A DNA stretch of 64,000 bases, taken from positions 248,001-312,000 of the forward strand of contig JANQPT010000044.1 in NCBI GenBank assembly GCA_028285345.1, written 5' to 3'. The notes beneath the pieces are model-generated. The model was not told the origin of the DNA. It saw only the letters and a list, made by a program, of their open reading frames with translations, and did no database searches. The stretch is from Planctomycetales bacterium. Lineage in GTDB: Bacteria > Planctomycetota > Planctomycetia > Planctomycetales > Planctomycetaceae. Positions 18,259 through 26,046 of the stretch are shown here, piece by piece; position 1 is the first letter of the stretch, and every line of letters begins with the position of its first letter. A program made the translations under genes and the position numbers.

Positions 18259-18340
18259 GGTTCCCAAACTGGAGTTTAGGAACGAGAACATAAATCTGTG
18301 AAATAATCGTAACAGGCGTCAGGCGGGAGCCTGACCTACT
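18259..18340. repeat. Dispersed palindrome (family D) plus AGGCGGGAGCCTG unit
   Basis: TTCCCAAACTGGAGTTTAGG (from 18261) is an imperfect copy of the dispersed GTTCCCAAACTCCAGTTTGG palindrome found at 27934 and 45829. A CAGGCGTCAGGCGGGAGCCT unit follows at about 18313. Confidence 0.6.
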
Positions 18341-18358
18341 ACAACCGGAAACGACATC

Positions 18359-19249
18359 ATGCAAAACCAATGGAACTCCGGCATTAATGACCGCAAGCTC
18401 AAAGAGCAAATTTGCGAAATTGGGCGGCGGATTTATAACAAGGGATTCGCCGCAGCCAATGACGGCAATATCTCGATCCGGGTCGGCGAAAACGCCGTGC
18501 TCTGTTCGCCCACAATGATCTGCAAGGGGTTCATGACCCCCGAAGACATCTGTGCGGTCGATCTGGATGGCAACCAAATCGCCGGCACGCGTAAACGGAC
18601 GAGCGAGATTCTGCTGCACCTAGCCATCATGAAGGCGCGGCCCGATGTGAAATCGGTCGTCCACTGCCATCCCCCGCACGCGACCGCGTTCGCCGTCGCC
18701 CGCGAACCGATTCCGCAATGCGTGTTGCCGGAGATCGAAGTCTTTCTGGGCGAGGTGCCGATGGCGCCGTATGAAACACCCGGCGGCCAAAAATTTGCTG
18801 ACACAGTATTGCCGTTTTTGGGGGAAGGGACCAACACGATCATTCTCAACAATCACGGCACGGTCAGCTTCGACGTCGATTTGGAAAAGGCCTATTGGAA
18901 AACGGAAATCGTCGACGCCTATTGCCGCATCTTGCTGCTGGCCAAGCAACTGGGCAACATCAACTATCTCGACGAACGCGAAAGCCGCGAGTTATTGGAT
19001 CTCAAACAAAAGCTCGGTTTCGACGATCCTCGCTTCCACGTCGAAAACTGCGACCTCTGCGGCAACAGCGCATTTCGCAAGGGGTACGAGGAACAACTCC
19101 CCGAAACCCGCGCATTCAATCCACCGCCGTCATTTCCCGGTTACCTCAAAGGCGAAACGTGTACATCAAACAACGGCGACGGAGCCGGTGACGTCGAAGC
19201 GCTCGTGAAGGCGATTACTAATGAAGTGATGACGGCGCTGGGTAAGTAA
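18359..19249 (+). CDS. Class II aldolase, BMC signature enzyme
   Basis: This 296-residue zinc aldolase of the FucA/RhaD/AraD family would cleave L-fuculose-1-phosphate or L-rhamnulose-1-phosphate to DHAP and L-lactaldehyde. Zinc ligands are visible in VVHCHPPHATAF and NNHGTVSF, and the phosphate-binding stretch is NDGNISIR. The core is about 215 residues; the extra C-terminus contains two Cys (ENCDLCGN), a proline-rich linker and a final amphipathic helix DVEALVKAITNEVMTALGK (residues 278-296) that looks like a C-terminal encapsulation peptide. The start codon follows GGAAACGACATC. In Planctomycete BMCs the aldolase is the signature enzyme. Confidence 0.94.
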   Translation: MQNQWNSGINDRKLKEQICEIGRRIYNKGFAAANDGNISIRVGENAVLCSPTMICKGFMTPEDICAVDLDGNQIAGTRKRTSEILLHLAIMKARPDVKSVVHCHPPHATAFAVAREPIPQCVLPEIEVFLGEVPMAPYETPGGQKFADTVLPFLGEGTNTIILNNHGTVSFDVDLEKAYWKTEIVDAYCRILLLAKQLGNINYLDERESRELLDLKQKLGFDDPRFHVENCDLCGNSAFRKGYEEQLPETRAFNPPPSFPGYLKGETCTSNNGDGAGDVEALVKAITNEVMTALGK

Positions 19250-19263
19250 GGCATCTGGAAATT

Positions 19264-19487
19264 AACCACGGAGACACGGAGGCACGGAGATGTCTTAAAT
19301 TCAAAATTCGAAGCACGAAATACGAAACAAATTCAAAATACAAATGTCAAAAACTGTTCAATTCGGCGTGTAACATCGGGGCGAGAGCATTTTGAAATTA
19401 GGGTTTCTGTCATTTGAATTTGTTTCGGATTTCGAATTTCGTGTTTCGAATTTTTTCTCCGTGTCTCCGTGTTTCCGTGGTTCAAAC
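19264..19487. repeat. Long imperfect palindrome, family A copy 3
   Basis: The left arm ACCACGGAGACACGGAGGCA is mirrored by CCGTGTCTCCGTGTTTCCGT on the right; the inner arms CGAAACAAATTCAAAA and GAATTTGTTTCGGATTTCG also pair. It fills the gap between the aldolase and dehydrogenase genes. Confidence 0.8.
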
Positions 19488-19522
19488 TAACGATCAAAAA
19501 GTAACAGAGAGTCAACAACACA

Positions 19523-20452
19523 ATGAAAGTTAGCATTGTCGGCGGCGGTGGGTTGGTAGGTTCTTGTGCGGCGTTTGCGTTGCAGTGCGGCAGGATTGTT
19601 CGCGAGATCGCGCTGGTCGATGTCAATCAAGAATTGGCCGGTGGACAGGCGTTGGACTTGCTCCACGGCAGTTGTGTCACCGCCGACCAAAAGATCTACG
19701 CGGCCGGACCGGAGGCGAGCGCCGATGCCGATGTGATTCTGATCACCGCCGGCTTGCGGCGCAAGCCGGATGAGAGCCGCTTGGACCTAATCAATCGCAA
19801 CGTGGCCCTGTTTCGCAATATCCTCGCCGATATCAAGAAGCACGGCACCAAGCCGGGAGCGATCGCGTTTGTGGTCTCTAATCCGGTTGACGTGCTGACT
19901 TATCTGGCTGTGCGGGAACTCTCGTTGCCTCCCGAACGGGTCATCGGTTTGGGCACGTTGCTCGATACCACGCGGCTGCGGAGCATGTTGGCCGATCGGT
20001 TGGACGTGCCGGCCACGCAAGTCTCGACGTTGATCTTCGGCGAGCATGGCGACAGCATGGTGCCGATTTGGTCGGCCGCGCAAATTGCCGGACTTCCATT
20101 GGAGAAGTGGCCCGGCTATTCGCCCGCGCTGGTCAATGACGTCGAGAAACGGACCCGCGGCAGCGGCGCCGAAGTGATCAAGAAAAAGGGGGGTGCCGGT
20201 TTCGCCGTCGGTTTGGCGATTCGCGAAGTCGTGCATTCGATTGCGCTGGACCAGCGGCGGGTTTTGCCGGTGTCGACACTGCAAACGGGAGCGTACGGGT
20301 TGCACGACGTTTGCATTTCGGTCCCCACGGTCGTCGGCCGCGACGGTGTGCTGGAGCGTATTGAACTGGACCTGTGGCCCAAAGAGCGGACCGGCTTGAA
20401 CAACTCCGCCCGTGTGCTCCGTGAAACAATCGACAAAGTCCTCAATGGTTAA
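19523..20452 (+). CDS. Lactate/malate-type NAD-dependent dehydrogenase (BMC locus)
   Basis: This 309-residue protein has the LDH/MDH fold: Rossmann loop VGGGGLVGSCAAF, NAD aspartate in LVDVNQ, SNPVDVLTYLA, the catalytic pair in GTLLDTTRLR (Asp and Arg) and the catalytic histidine in FGEHGDS. The residue that separates lactate from malate enzymes (Gln in LDH, Arg in MDH) is Arg80 in TAGLRRKPDESR, which favours a malate/oxaloacetate-type substrate, although the DES-R part is LDH-like. In this operon a lactate-to-pyruvate role would be expected, so the true substrate is open. No encapsulation helix is seen. Confidence 0.9.
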   Translation: MKVSIVGGGGLVGSCAAFALQCGRIVREIALVDVNQELAGGQALDLLHGSCVTADQKIYAAGPEASADADVILITAGLRRKPDESRLDLINRNVALFRNILADIKKHGTKPGAIAFVVSNPVDVLTYLAVRELSLPPERVIGLGTLLDTTRLRSMLADRLDVPATQVSTLIFGEHGDSMVPIWSAAQIAGLPLEKWPGYSPALVNDVEKRTRGSGAEVIKKKGGAGFAVGLAIREVVHSIALDQRRVLPVSTLQTGAYGLHDVCISVPTVVGRDGVLERIELDLWPKERTGLNNSARVLRETIDKVLNG

Positions 20453-20568
20453 CCAAACCGACGGCTTGCCGTCGTGATCGATGTTCCGAATGCGAAATCA
20501 ATACCAATGAACTAACGCGTCACATTCAGTAACGCCGAGCGCGACGGCGAAGCCGTCGGCTTGGTGGA
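20453..20568. repeat. Hairpin-ended repeat, family C copy 2
   Basis: It starts ACCGACGGCTTGCCGTCGTG and ends GCGACGGCGAAGCCGTCGGC then TTGGTGGA, matching the element at 14970-15085 at both ends while the middle has diverged. Confidence 0.7.
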
Positions 20569-20588
20569 AAGATCTCCGTAACACAACC

Positions 20589-21767
20589 ATGCAAAAATCC
20601 TTGGACCGCAAACTGGCCGCGATTCACGCAGACCCGTCGGGGTGCAAGGACTTTATCATTGCCGACGCTAAGGATGCCGACATGGCGTTTGGCATCGGCG
20701 CGCCGGGGAAATCGCCGGAGCGGCACGACGGCGAGGTCCGCTTCAAGACGCTCGCTGAATACCGCGCGCAGATCCGCGAAATCGTCCAACAAGGCATCGT
20801 TGACATCATGCTCATGTCGGCCAGCACCAACGAACTGCTCACGATCGAGGAGCGGCTGTTCGACAATTCGCCGATCACACCCGCCGCCCGCGCGAACGAC
20901 ACGACCGACGTGCACATCGTTCGCGGCGGCAACTTGCATTTGGAACCGGCACGTCCGTTTCGGAGCGCCTCCTTGGACCACATCCAATGCGGCCATCTCG
21001 ATTGCCGCCCGGAGGAGCGGAGCCGCGGCGCGGATCTCGGTTTGTTTTCGGTGACCTTCAATAACGATCAGGCATTGGATCTGCACACGCTGGAGCAATA
21101 CAAACTGTTTCGCGAAGAGGCGGAGCGGAAGGGGTTTCGGCACTTCTTGGAAATCTTCGACCCCAATGTGCCTGACGCGGTCGCTCCGGAACTGCAAGCG
21201 GGGTTCATCAACGATCTGATCGCGCGCACACTGGCAGGCGTAGCGAGCGCCGGGCGGCCGATTTTTTTGAAGATGGTCTATCACGGTCCGCGGGCAATGG
21301 AGGAATTGGTCGCCTACGATCCGCACTTGATCGTCGGCGTCCTAGGGGGATCCGCTGGCACGACGCTCGACGCGTTTCAACTCATTGCCGAGGCCCAGAA
21401 ATTCGGCGCGCGGGTCGCTCTGTTCGGGCGTAAGATCAACAATGCCGAGTGCCAACTCGCCTTCGTGCAGTTCTTGCGGTTGATCGTCGACGGAGAAATC
21501 GGCCCGGTGGAAGCAGTCCGTGCCTACCACGCGGTGCTGGAGAAACTTTCGATTCGCCCGCTTCGCTCGCTGGAAGAGGATCTCACACTCCAGTCGAATG
21601 TGATGAGCTATTCCGGCAGCGGGACCACGATCAGTCTGCCGCCCGCGAACGGCGGGAGCGCAAGCACGAGCGACGCAGACGACGAAGCATCGCCCGATTT
21701 TGCGTCGATGACGTCGCAGCAGCGCGCGGATTATCATCGTGCGCGGCTTAATCGCACGCTTGGTTAA
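20589..21767 (+). CDS. Putative class I aldolase-like TIM-barrel protein (BMC locus)
   Basis: This 392-residue protein has alternating strand/helix segments typical of a TIM barrel: DIMLMSAST, DLGLFSVTFNND, HFLEIFDPN, PIFLKMVYHGPRAMEEL, LIVGVLGGSAGTTLDAF and ARVALFGRKINNAE. The lysine in IFLKMVYHG and the glycine-rich phosphate-type loop GGSAGTT resemble class I fructose-bisphosphate or DeoC-like aldolases that use a Schiff-base lysine. No family assignment is firm. The last 60 residues are Ser/Asp-rich and disordered, ending in a short helix. It is the last gene of the locus and could act on DHAP or another sugar-phosphate product of the aldolase, which is inference. Confidence 0.8.
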   Translation: MQKSLDRKLAAIHADPSGCKDFIIADAKDADMAFGIGAPGKSPERHDGEVRFKTLAEYRAQIREIVQQGIVDIMLMSASTNELLTIEERLFDNSPITPAARANDTTDVHIVRGGNLHLEPARPFRSASLDHIQCGHLDCRPEERSRGADLGLFSVTFNNDQALDLHTLEQYKLFREEAERKGFRHFLEIFDPNVPDAVAPELQAGFINDLIARTLAGVASAGRPIFLKMVYHGPRAMEELVAYDPHLIVGVLGGSAGTTLDAFQLIAEAQKFGARVALFGRKINNAECQLAFVQFLRLIVDGEIGPVEAVRAYHAVLEKLSIRPLRSLEEDLTLQSNVMSYSGSGTTISLPPANGGSASTSDADDEASPDFASMTSQQRADYHRARLNRTLG

Positions 21768-21912
21768 TCGCTAACCGTTTGGCTCCGTTTGCGGACGTTC
21801 TGAAGCACGTTTTTCAGCGCGGCAGGCTGTTATTCGCTGCGGAAATCCGGCTATACTGATACCTCTGCTCTCACCCGTCCTGATAACTATCGTAACGATG
21901 GAGCTCTCACCG

Positions 21913-23067
21913 ATGAATCTGCGCGCACTTGCATTGCTGTGCTGTTGTCTTGTCCTCATCAATTCCTCAATTGCCGCCGCGGCCGACCCGAAGGTGGTAA
22001 AGAAGGTCAAAGTCTACGGCAAAGATGGCGAGTTCGCCGGATGGCCGGCCAATCACGGCATGTGGATCTGGGGGGACGAGATTCTCGTCGGCTTCAGTAT
22101 CGGTCAGCATAAGAATCTCGGAGAAGAGAAGCACAACATCGATCGCGAGAAGCCGGAATACCACGTGCTCGCACGCAGCCTCGACGGCGGCGAAACCTGG
22201 AAGACGGAGTACCCCAACGACAAGGGGATGCTGATCAACGAGGGAGGCATGCGGCACGGTACGAACGATCCGAGACACACGGAGCCGAAGCCCGCGAAAA
22301 TTGCTGAGTCGATCAACTTCACGCATCCCGATTTTTGCATGACGCTGCGGTTTCAGACGATCCACGAAGGACAATCGCGGCTGTATTACTCGTACGATCG
22401 CGGCCACACCTGGAAGGGACCCTTCGCCGTCCCCTCGTTCGGGCTGCCGGGCATCATGGCCCGTCCGGACTACATCGTCAACGGGCCGAAAGACTGCCAC
22501 TTCTTTTTGACCGCCTCGAAATCCAACAAGAAAGAAGGCCGCGTTTTTTCCGCTCGCACAACCGACGGCGGGCAAAACTGGGAGTTTCTCTCATTCGTCG
22601 GACCGGAGCCTCATGGGTTCTCGATCATGCCCTCGACCGTGCGGCTCTCCGACAATGAGCTCGTGATGACCACCCGTCGGCGGGAAGGATTCGGCAAAAA
22701 GAAGCATCGCTACATCGACACCTGGAAGTCCATGGACAACGGCAAGAGTTGGAACTATCTCAACCGCGCCGTCGAGGACGTGGGCGAGGGGAATCCTCCG
22801 TCAATGCTCAAACTGCAAGACGGGCGACTCTGCATGACCTACGGTGACCGCAAGGAGCCGTTCGCCATCTACGCCAAATTCAGCAGCGACGGCGGCGAAT
22901 CGTGGAGCGAGCCGTTCAAGATCGACGGCAACGGCGGCGGCCGCGACTTGGGCTACACCCGCACGCTGCAGCGACCCGACGGCAAAATGGTGACCGCCTA
23001 TTACATCCACTACAAAGGCGATCCGTATCGGAAGCTGATGGTAACGATTTGGGATCCGGGAACATGA
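21913..23067 (+). CDS. Secreted sialidase-like (BNR/Asp-box) protein
   Basis: This 384-residue protein has a signal peptide (LRALALLCCCLVLINSSIAA) and then a likely six-bladed beta-propeller. Five Asp boxes are visible: SLDGGETW, SYDRGHTW, TTDGGQNW, SMDNGKSW and SSDGGESW. Family members include sialidases and many uncharacterised Planctomycete glycan-acting proteins. The catalytic arginine triad of true sialidases cannot be confirmed by eye. ATG at 21913 was chosen because GGAG lies 9 bases before it; the upstream ATG at 21898 has no ribosome binding site. It could act on host or algal glycans that feed the deoxysugar pathway upstream. Confidence 0.85.
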   Translation: MNLRALALLCCCLVLINSSIAAAADPKVVKKVKVYGKDGEFAGWPANHGMWIWGDEILVGFSIGQHKNLGEEKHNIDREKPEYHVLARSLDGGETWKTEYPNDKGMLINEGGMRHGTNDPRHTEPKPAKIAESINFTHPDFCMTLRFQTIHEGQSRLYYSYDRGHTWKGPFAVPSFGLPGIMARPDYIVNGPKDCHFFLTASKSNKKEGRVFSARTTDGGQNWEFLSFVGPEPHGFSIMPSTVRLSDNELVMTTRRREGFGKKKHRYIDTWKSMDNGKSWNYLNRAVEDVGEGNPPSMLKLQDGRLCMTYGDRKEPFAIYAKFSSDGGESWSEPFKIDGNGGGRDLGYTRTLQRPDGKMVTAYYIHYKGDPYRKLMVTIWDPGT

Positions 23068-23119
23068 GGAGTGAGGGGAGAGGCTTGAGGCTGTAGGCTT
23101 GAGTAATTCAACGTGAGTT

Positions 23120-23276
23120 GGGTGGCCGCGATTGCAACGCAATCGGGGTGCCGCAGGCACACGAGGCCGCAATTTGACCGTTCCCTATTCGGCAATTCCG
23201 CAACTTGATTCAGCGCTGAAATTGCAGCCTCTTGCAGGCTCCGCCTGCCCCGATTGCTCCGCAATCGCGGCCACCC
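23120..23276. repeat. ~157-bp element with terminal inverted repeats, copy 1
   Basis: Ends are GGGTGGCCGCGATTGC and GCAATCGCGGCCACCC, perfect inverted repeats of 16 bases. Inside are further palindromic parts (GCCGCAGGCACACGAGGC, CTTGCAGGCTCCGCCTGCC). A near-identical copy lies at 24450-24607. The two copies bracket the VOC and 242-aa genes. Confidence 0.9.
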
Positions 23277-23319
23277 TTTGAGGGGGCAGTTTACCTCAGA
23301 CGGCGGCGGTCCATCTGCA

Positions 23320-23688
23320 TCACTCGTAGCTGACCAGTGTGAGTTGATTCCCATCTGGATCGAAGAAGTGCGCCAGCGTTCCGCCCCACGCTTGGTGGGC
23401 CGGCGTGCCGGAAAACTCCACGTCGCGGCTCAAGAGATCTTGGTACGCCTCCGCGACGTCGTCGACGCGAAACGACATGCCGGTGAAGCGGCCGACCAAA
23501 TCGTCCGCTTCCGCAGTATGGGGATCGACCGCTTCCAGCACGAGTGAAATCCCGCCCGATTCAAAGACGAGATAGCCGTCGTCGAGGCCGTCATGGGCGA
23601 CGCGCAATTCGAGCTTGTCACGGTAAAACGTCGCGGCCCGGCCGATGTCGGTTACGAAAATGCGAATCGTGTCGATCTCAAGGTTCAT
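23320..23688 (-). CDS. VOC (glyoxalase/bleomycin-resistance) family protein
   Basis: This 122-residue protein shows the vicinal-oxygen-chelate fold in two halves: IDTIRIFVTDIGRAATFYRD then LVFESGGISLVLE, and MSFRVDDVAEAYQDLLSR then HFFDPDGNQLTLVSYE. It could be a small-molecule modifying or binding enzyme; the substrate cannot be read from sequence. Its start overlaps the end of the upstream 242-aa gene by 11 bases, so the two are translationally coupled. Confidence 0.88.
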   Translation of the reverse strand: MNLEIDTIRIFVTDIGRAATFYRDKLELRVAHDGLDDGYLVFESGGISLVLEAVDPHTAEADDLVGRFTGMSFRVDDVAEAYQDLLSRDVEFSGTPAHQAWGGTLAHFFDPDGNQLTLVSYE

Positions 23689-24406
23689 GGGTCGTACCCG
23701 ATTGATGCTGGTGGCTGCTCATCGACCGATCAAGTTTCGCTGCTTCTTTGCGAATTTGGTAGCCGGAGAAGACAGGGACGAGGAAGACAAACACCAAAAA
23801 CAAAGCGGCAAACACTCCAAGTGCGAGGTGTGCGAGTTGCGGCGCCACAGTCCTCAAAACGATATAAACGCAAGCGAATAACAGGAAGCCTCTCAAGCCG
23901 CAGACCAAGTTGGTCAACCGCATAAGCTGCATGTCGCGACGAAGAACTGGATGCATCTGCTCATACAATTCGGGGTCACAGATTGGTCCGTCAGAGGCGG
24001 TCATGAGCGCGAGATAGTCGGGGGTTTCGAAGTGTGGATACCAGCGAATGTCCCATATCCGCTCTGACTCCTGCAAGCAAGCGTCGAGCGCCTGCACGAG
24101 CGTGATGACGTCATCCTCAGCATGCGGTTTGTCGCCGAAGAACGTCTGTTTCGCACAGATCCCGGCCGTCCAATCACCTGGTTCATCCTTTAAGGTGTCG
24201 GCGGTCACCCAAAGTGTGATCGTGGAGTCACCGACGCCGCATTTGATCTCATGGCCGAGTTCGTCTCCGTCAACCTCTTCGACGGAAATTCCGTGCGCCG
24301 TCAAGGAGGCGGCAAGATGCTCCGCAAGTTCTTCGGCGGCAGCGATTTCGTCCGGAGTGGGCCAACGAAAGTCAGCGTGGAAAACGACAAACTTGTTTAT
24401 GTTCAT
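23678..24406 (-). CDS. Hypothetical protein with a C-terminal membrane hairpin
   Basis: This 242-residue protein has a soluble N-terminal part of about 165 residues, with an alpha/beta pattern (FVVFHADFRWP, HGISVEEVDGDE, STITLWVTADT), then two hydrophobic stretches at about residues 170-190 and 195-215 (LALGVFAALFLVFVFLVPVF) that form a membrane hairpin. The last 25 residues are basic and His/Gln-rich. No family is recognised. It is the first gene of a two-gene unit with the VOC protein, and this unit sits between two copies of the same repeat. Confidence 0.75.
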   Translation of the reverse strand: MNINKFVVFHADFRWPTPDEIAAAEELAEHLAASLTAHGISVEEVDGDELGHEIKCGVGDSTITLWVTADTLKDEPGDWTAGICAKQTFFGDKPHAEDDVITLVQALDACLQESERIWDIRWYPHFETPDYLALMTASDGPICDPELYEQMHPVLRRDMQLMRLTNLVCGLRGFLLFACVYIVLRTVAPQLAHLALGVFAALFLVFVFLVPVFSGYQIRKEAAKLDRSMSSHQHQSGTTHEP

Positions 24407-24449
24407 CTGCTCGCATTCCCGAGACGATCACACAAACCAACCTTCCGTC

Positions 24450-24607
24450 GGGTGGCCGCGATTGCATCGCAATCGGGGTGCCGCAGGCACACGAGGCCGC
24501 AATTTCACCGTTCTCTGTCCGGCGGATTCGCAGAGCTGATTCAGCGCTGAAATTGCAGCCTCTTGCAGGCTTCGCCTGCCCCGATTGCTGCGCAATCGCG
24601 GCCACCC
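24450..24607. repeat. ~157-bp element with terminal inverted repeats, copy 2
   Basis: Same ends as the copy at 23120-23276 (GGGTGGCCGCGATTGC and GCAATCGCGGCCACCC) and a largely identical interior; the main differences lie at about 24510-24535. It is in the same orientation, so the pair forms a 1.3-kb direct repeat unit. Confidence 0.9.
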
Positions 24608-24620
24608 GATATTTGTTTAG

Positions 24621-25628
24621 TCACACCGCGATTCGACCCGCCAAGCGCAACAGCAATTGCTCCAGCACCGCACGTTCCGAGAGCGAACTGCCTCCTTTGA
24701 GCGCCATGTCGGCCTCCGCTAGCCAACCATAAATCCGTTCGGCACGCTTGCGGCCGATGCGCCGCATGTAGGCTTCGGTTTTTGCGACGACAAAGGGCTG
24801 CATTCCCGCTTCTTTGAGCGCCGCGTCGAGCTTTTTGCCGTGCCGCGATATTTCCGTCGCTTGTGCGATGCGGCGGTAAGTGAAATTGATTCCGCCCAGC
24901 AGTTTAATCGGATGTTCGCCGGCCGCTAAGAGCTTATCGAGCAGTCCGATCGCCTGGCCGACCTGTCCGTCGCGGACCGCATCGAGCATCTTCCAGGTTG
25001 TCTCCGCCTTCCAGCCGCCGACGAGCGCGCGGACCGCCGTGTCGTCGATCATCCCCGCTTCGCCGACATACGTGGAGAGTTTCTCCAATTCCGTGTCGAG
25101 TTGTGCGAGGCTGGTCCCGGCCAACTCGACGAGTGTGTGCGCCGCGCGCGAGTCGAGCTTCTTTCCATAGGCGGTCTGCGCGTGTGCCGCCAGCCAGCGG
25201 GGGACTTGCGCCGGTTTCATCGCGGCGCAGTTAATGTCCAAGCCGATCTTCGCCACTTTCTTCGCCAGCTTGGTGTTCTTCGGCCACGACTTCAGTTCCA
25301 GCAAGAGCACCGATTTCTTCGCAGGTTGGTCGAGATACTTTTCCAGACCGGCGCGATGCGTGCTGACAAAGTCGTCGGCCTCTTCGATGATCACCAGCCG
25401 GCGGTCGCTCCACATCGAGACCGTTCGCAATTCGTCCAGCACCGGGACCAATTCGGCACTTCTTCCGGCGAATTTTGTTGGAACGGCGTCTTCGTCGTCA
25501 TTGCCCAAGACTTGCCGCGTCACGGTCTTAATTGCGGCCGATTTGAAGAACTGCTCCGCACCGTAAATCGCCACGGCGGGACCGCAGGGGAATTTGTCCG
25601 GTGACTGCAGATAGTCAATTGCGTCCAC
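24621..25628 (-). CDS. holA: DNA polymerase III subunit delta
   Basis: This 335-residue protein is the clamp-loader delta subunit that opens the beta clamp. Recognisable parts are AIYGAEQFFKSAA, the domain 1 stretch VSMWSDRRLVIIEEADDF, KKSVLLLELKSWPKNTKL, and the C-terminal helical domain ending LLLRLAGRIAV. As usual for delta, no ATP-binding P-loop is present. GTG at 25628 is preferred over GTG at 25664 because GAGG lies 8 bases before it and it avoids a 26-base overlap with the upstream gene, whose stop is at 25639. Confidence 0.9.
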   Translation of the reverse strand: MDAIDYLQSPDKFPCGPAVAIYGAEQFFKSAAIKTVTRQVLGNDDEDAVPTKFAGRSAELVPVLDELRTVSMWSDRRLVIIEEADDFVSTHRAGLEKYLDQPAKKSVLLLELKSWPKNTKLAKKVAKIGLDINCAAMKPAQVPRWLAAHAQTAYGKKLDSRAAHTLVELAGTSLAQLDTELEKLSTYVGEAGMIDDTAVRALVGGWKAETTWKMLDAVRDGQVGQAIGLLDKLLAAGEHPIKLLGGINFTYRRIAQATEISRHGKKLDAALKEAGMQPFVVAKTEAYMRRIGRKRAERIYGWLAEADMALKGGSSLSERAVLEQLLLRLAGRIAV

Positions 25629-25638
25629 AATGATTGCC

Positions 25639-26046
25639 TCAAGACCAGACGCCGAGAATGCCACCCATGATTGTCAGCAGCGTGACGCGGTAGCCGGCTT
25701 GGATCAAATACAGCGTGAGCGGATTCCCGCAGAACAGGTGATCGGAAAACATCGACGTCGCCACCACTCCAATTCCGAGCACGAATCCGAGACGCGCCCC
25801 GCGAAACAGCGTGGGGTCGCCGAGGGCATTGATCAGAATCGCGAGAACCACCGCAGTGATAAACGTGCTGACGAAGGTGAGCGACATCGCGACCGCAGGA
25901 CTGCCGAGGTCGTCCATCGACTTGCCGATCGCCGCCAGCCACGCCTGCCCGAAACCGGCTTTGGAATACCAGAATCCGCCCAACATGAAACTGGCAATGG
26001 TCGCCAACAGGACGGAGAAATAGTTCACGTAATAAAAATGACCCAT
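25639..26046 (-). CDS. DUF1761-like four-helix membrane protein
   Basis: This 135-residue protein has the DUF1761 pattern: a first helix VLLATIASFMLGGFWYSKAG with the signature G-x-W-Y-S-x-x-F-G-x-x-W region, then three further hydrophobic segments (SLTFVSTFITAVVLAILIN, LGFVLGIGVVATSMF, VTLLTIMGGILGVW). The function is unknown; these proteins are small integral membrane proteins. ATG at 26046 was chosen because the upstream part of the frame reads into repeat DNA. It is followed closely by holA. Confidence 0.85.
   Translation of the reverse strand: MGHFYYVNYFSVLLATIASFMLGGFWYSKAGFGQAWLAAIGKSMDDLGSPAVAMSLTFVSTFITAVVLAILINALGDPTLFRGARLGFVLGIGVVATSMFSDHLFCGNPLTLYLIQAGYRVTLLTIMGGILGVWS

Larger units (their letters stand above)
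9935..21767 (+). other. Bacterial microcompartment locus (aldolase type)
   Basis: All genes from 10002 to 21767 read in one direction and include a regulator, two BMC-H and three BMC-P shell proteins, PduL, an acetate kinase homologue, an acylating aldehyde dehydrogenase, a class II aldolase and a 2-hydroxyacid dehydrogenase. There is no BMC-T shell gene, no B12-dependent or glycyl-radical enzyme and no alcohol dehydrogenase. This set matches the Planctomycete/Verrucomicrobia BMC known for L-fucose and L-rhamnose breakdown, where the aldolase is the signature enzyme making lactaldehyde. Isomerase and kinase genes for the sugars are not in the window. Confidence 0.9.

Noticed and set aside
10002-21767. 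Ethanolamine, propanediol or glycyl-radical BMC
   Set aside because: No EutBC, PduCDE or glycyl-radical enzyme, no BMC-T and no alcohol dehydrogenase; the aldolase is the only candidate signature enzyme.
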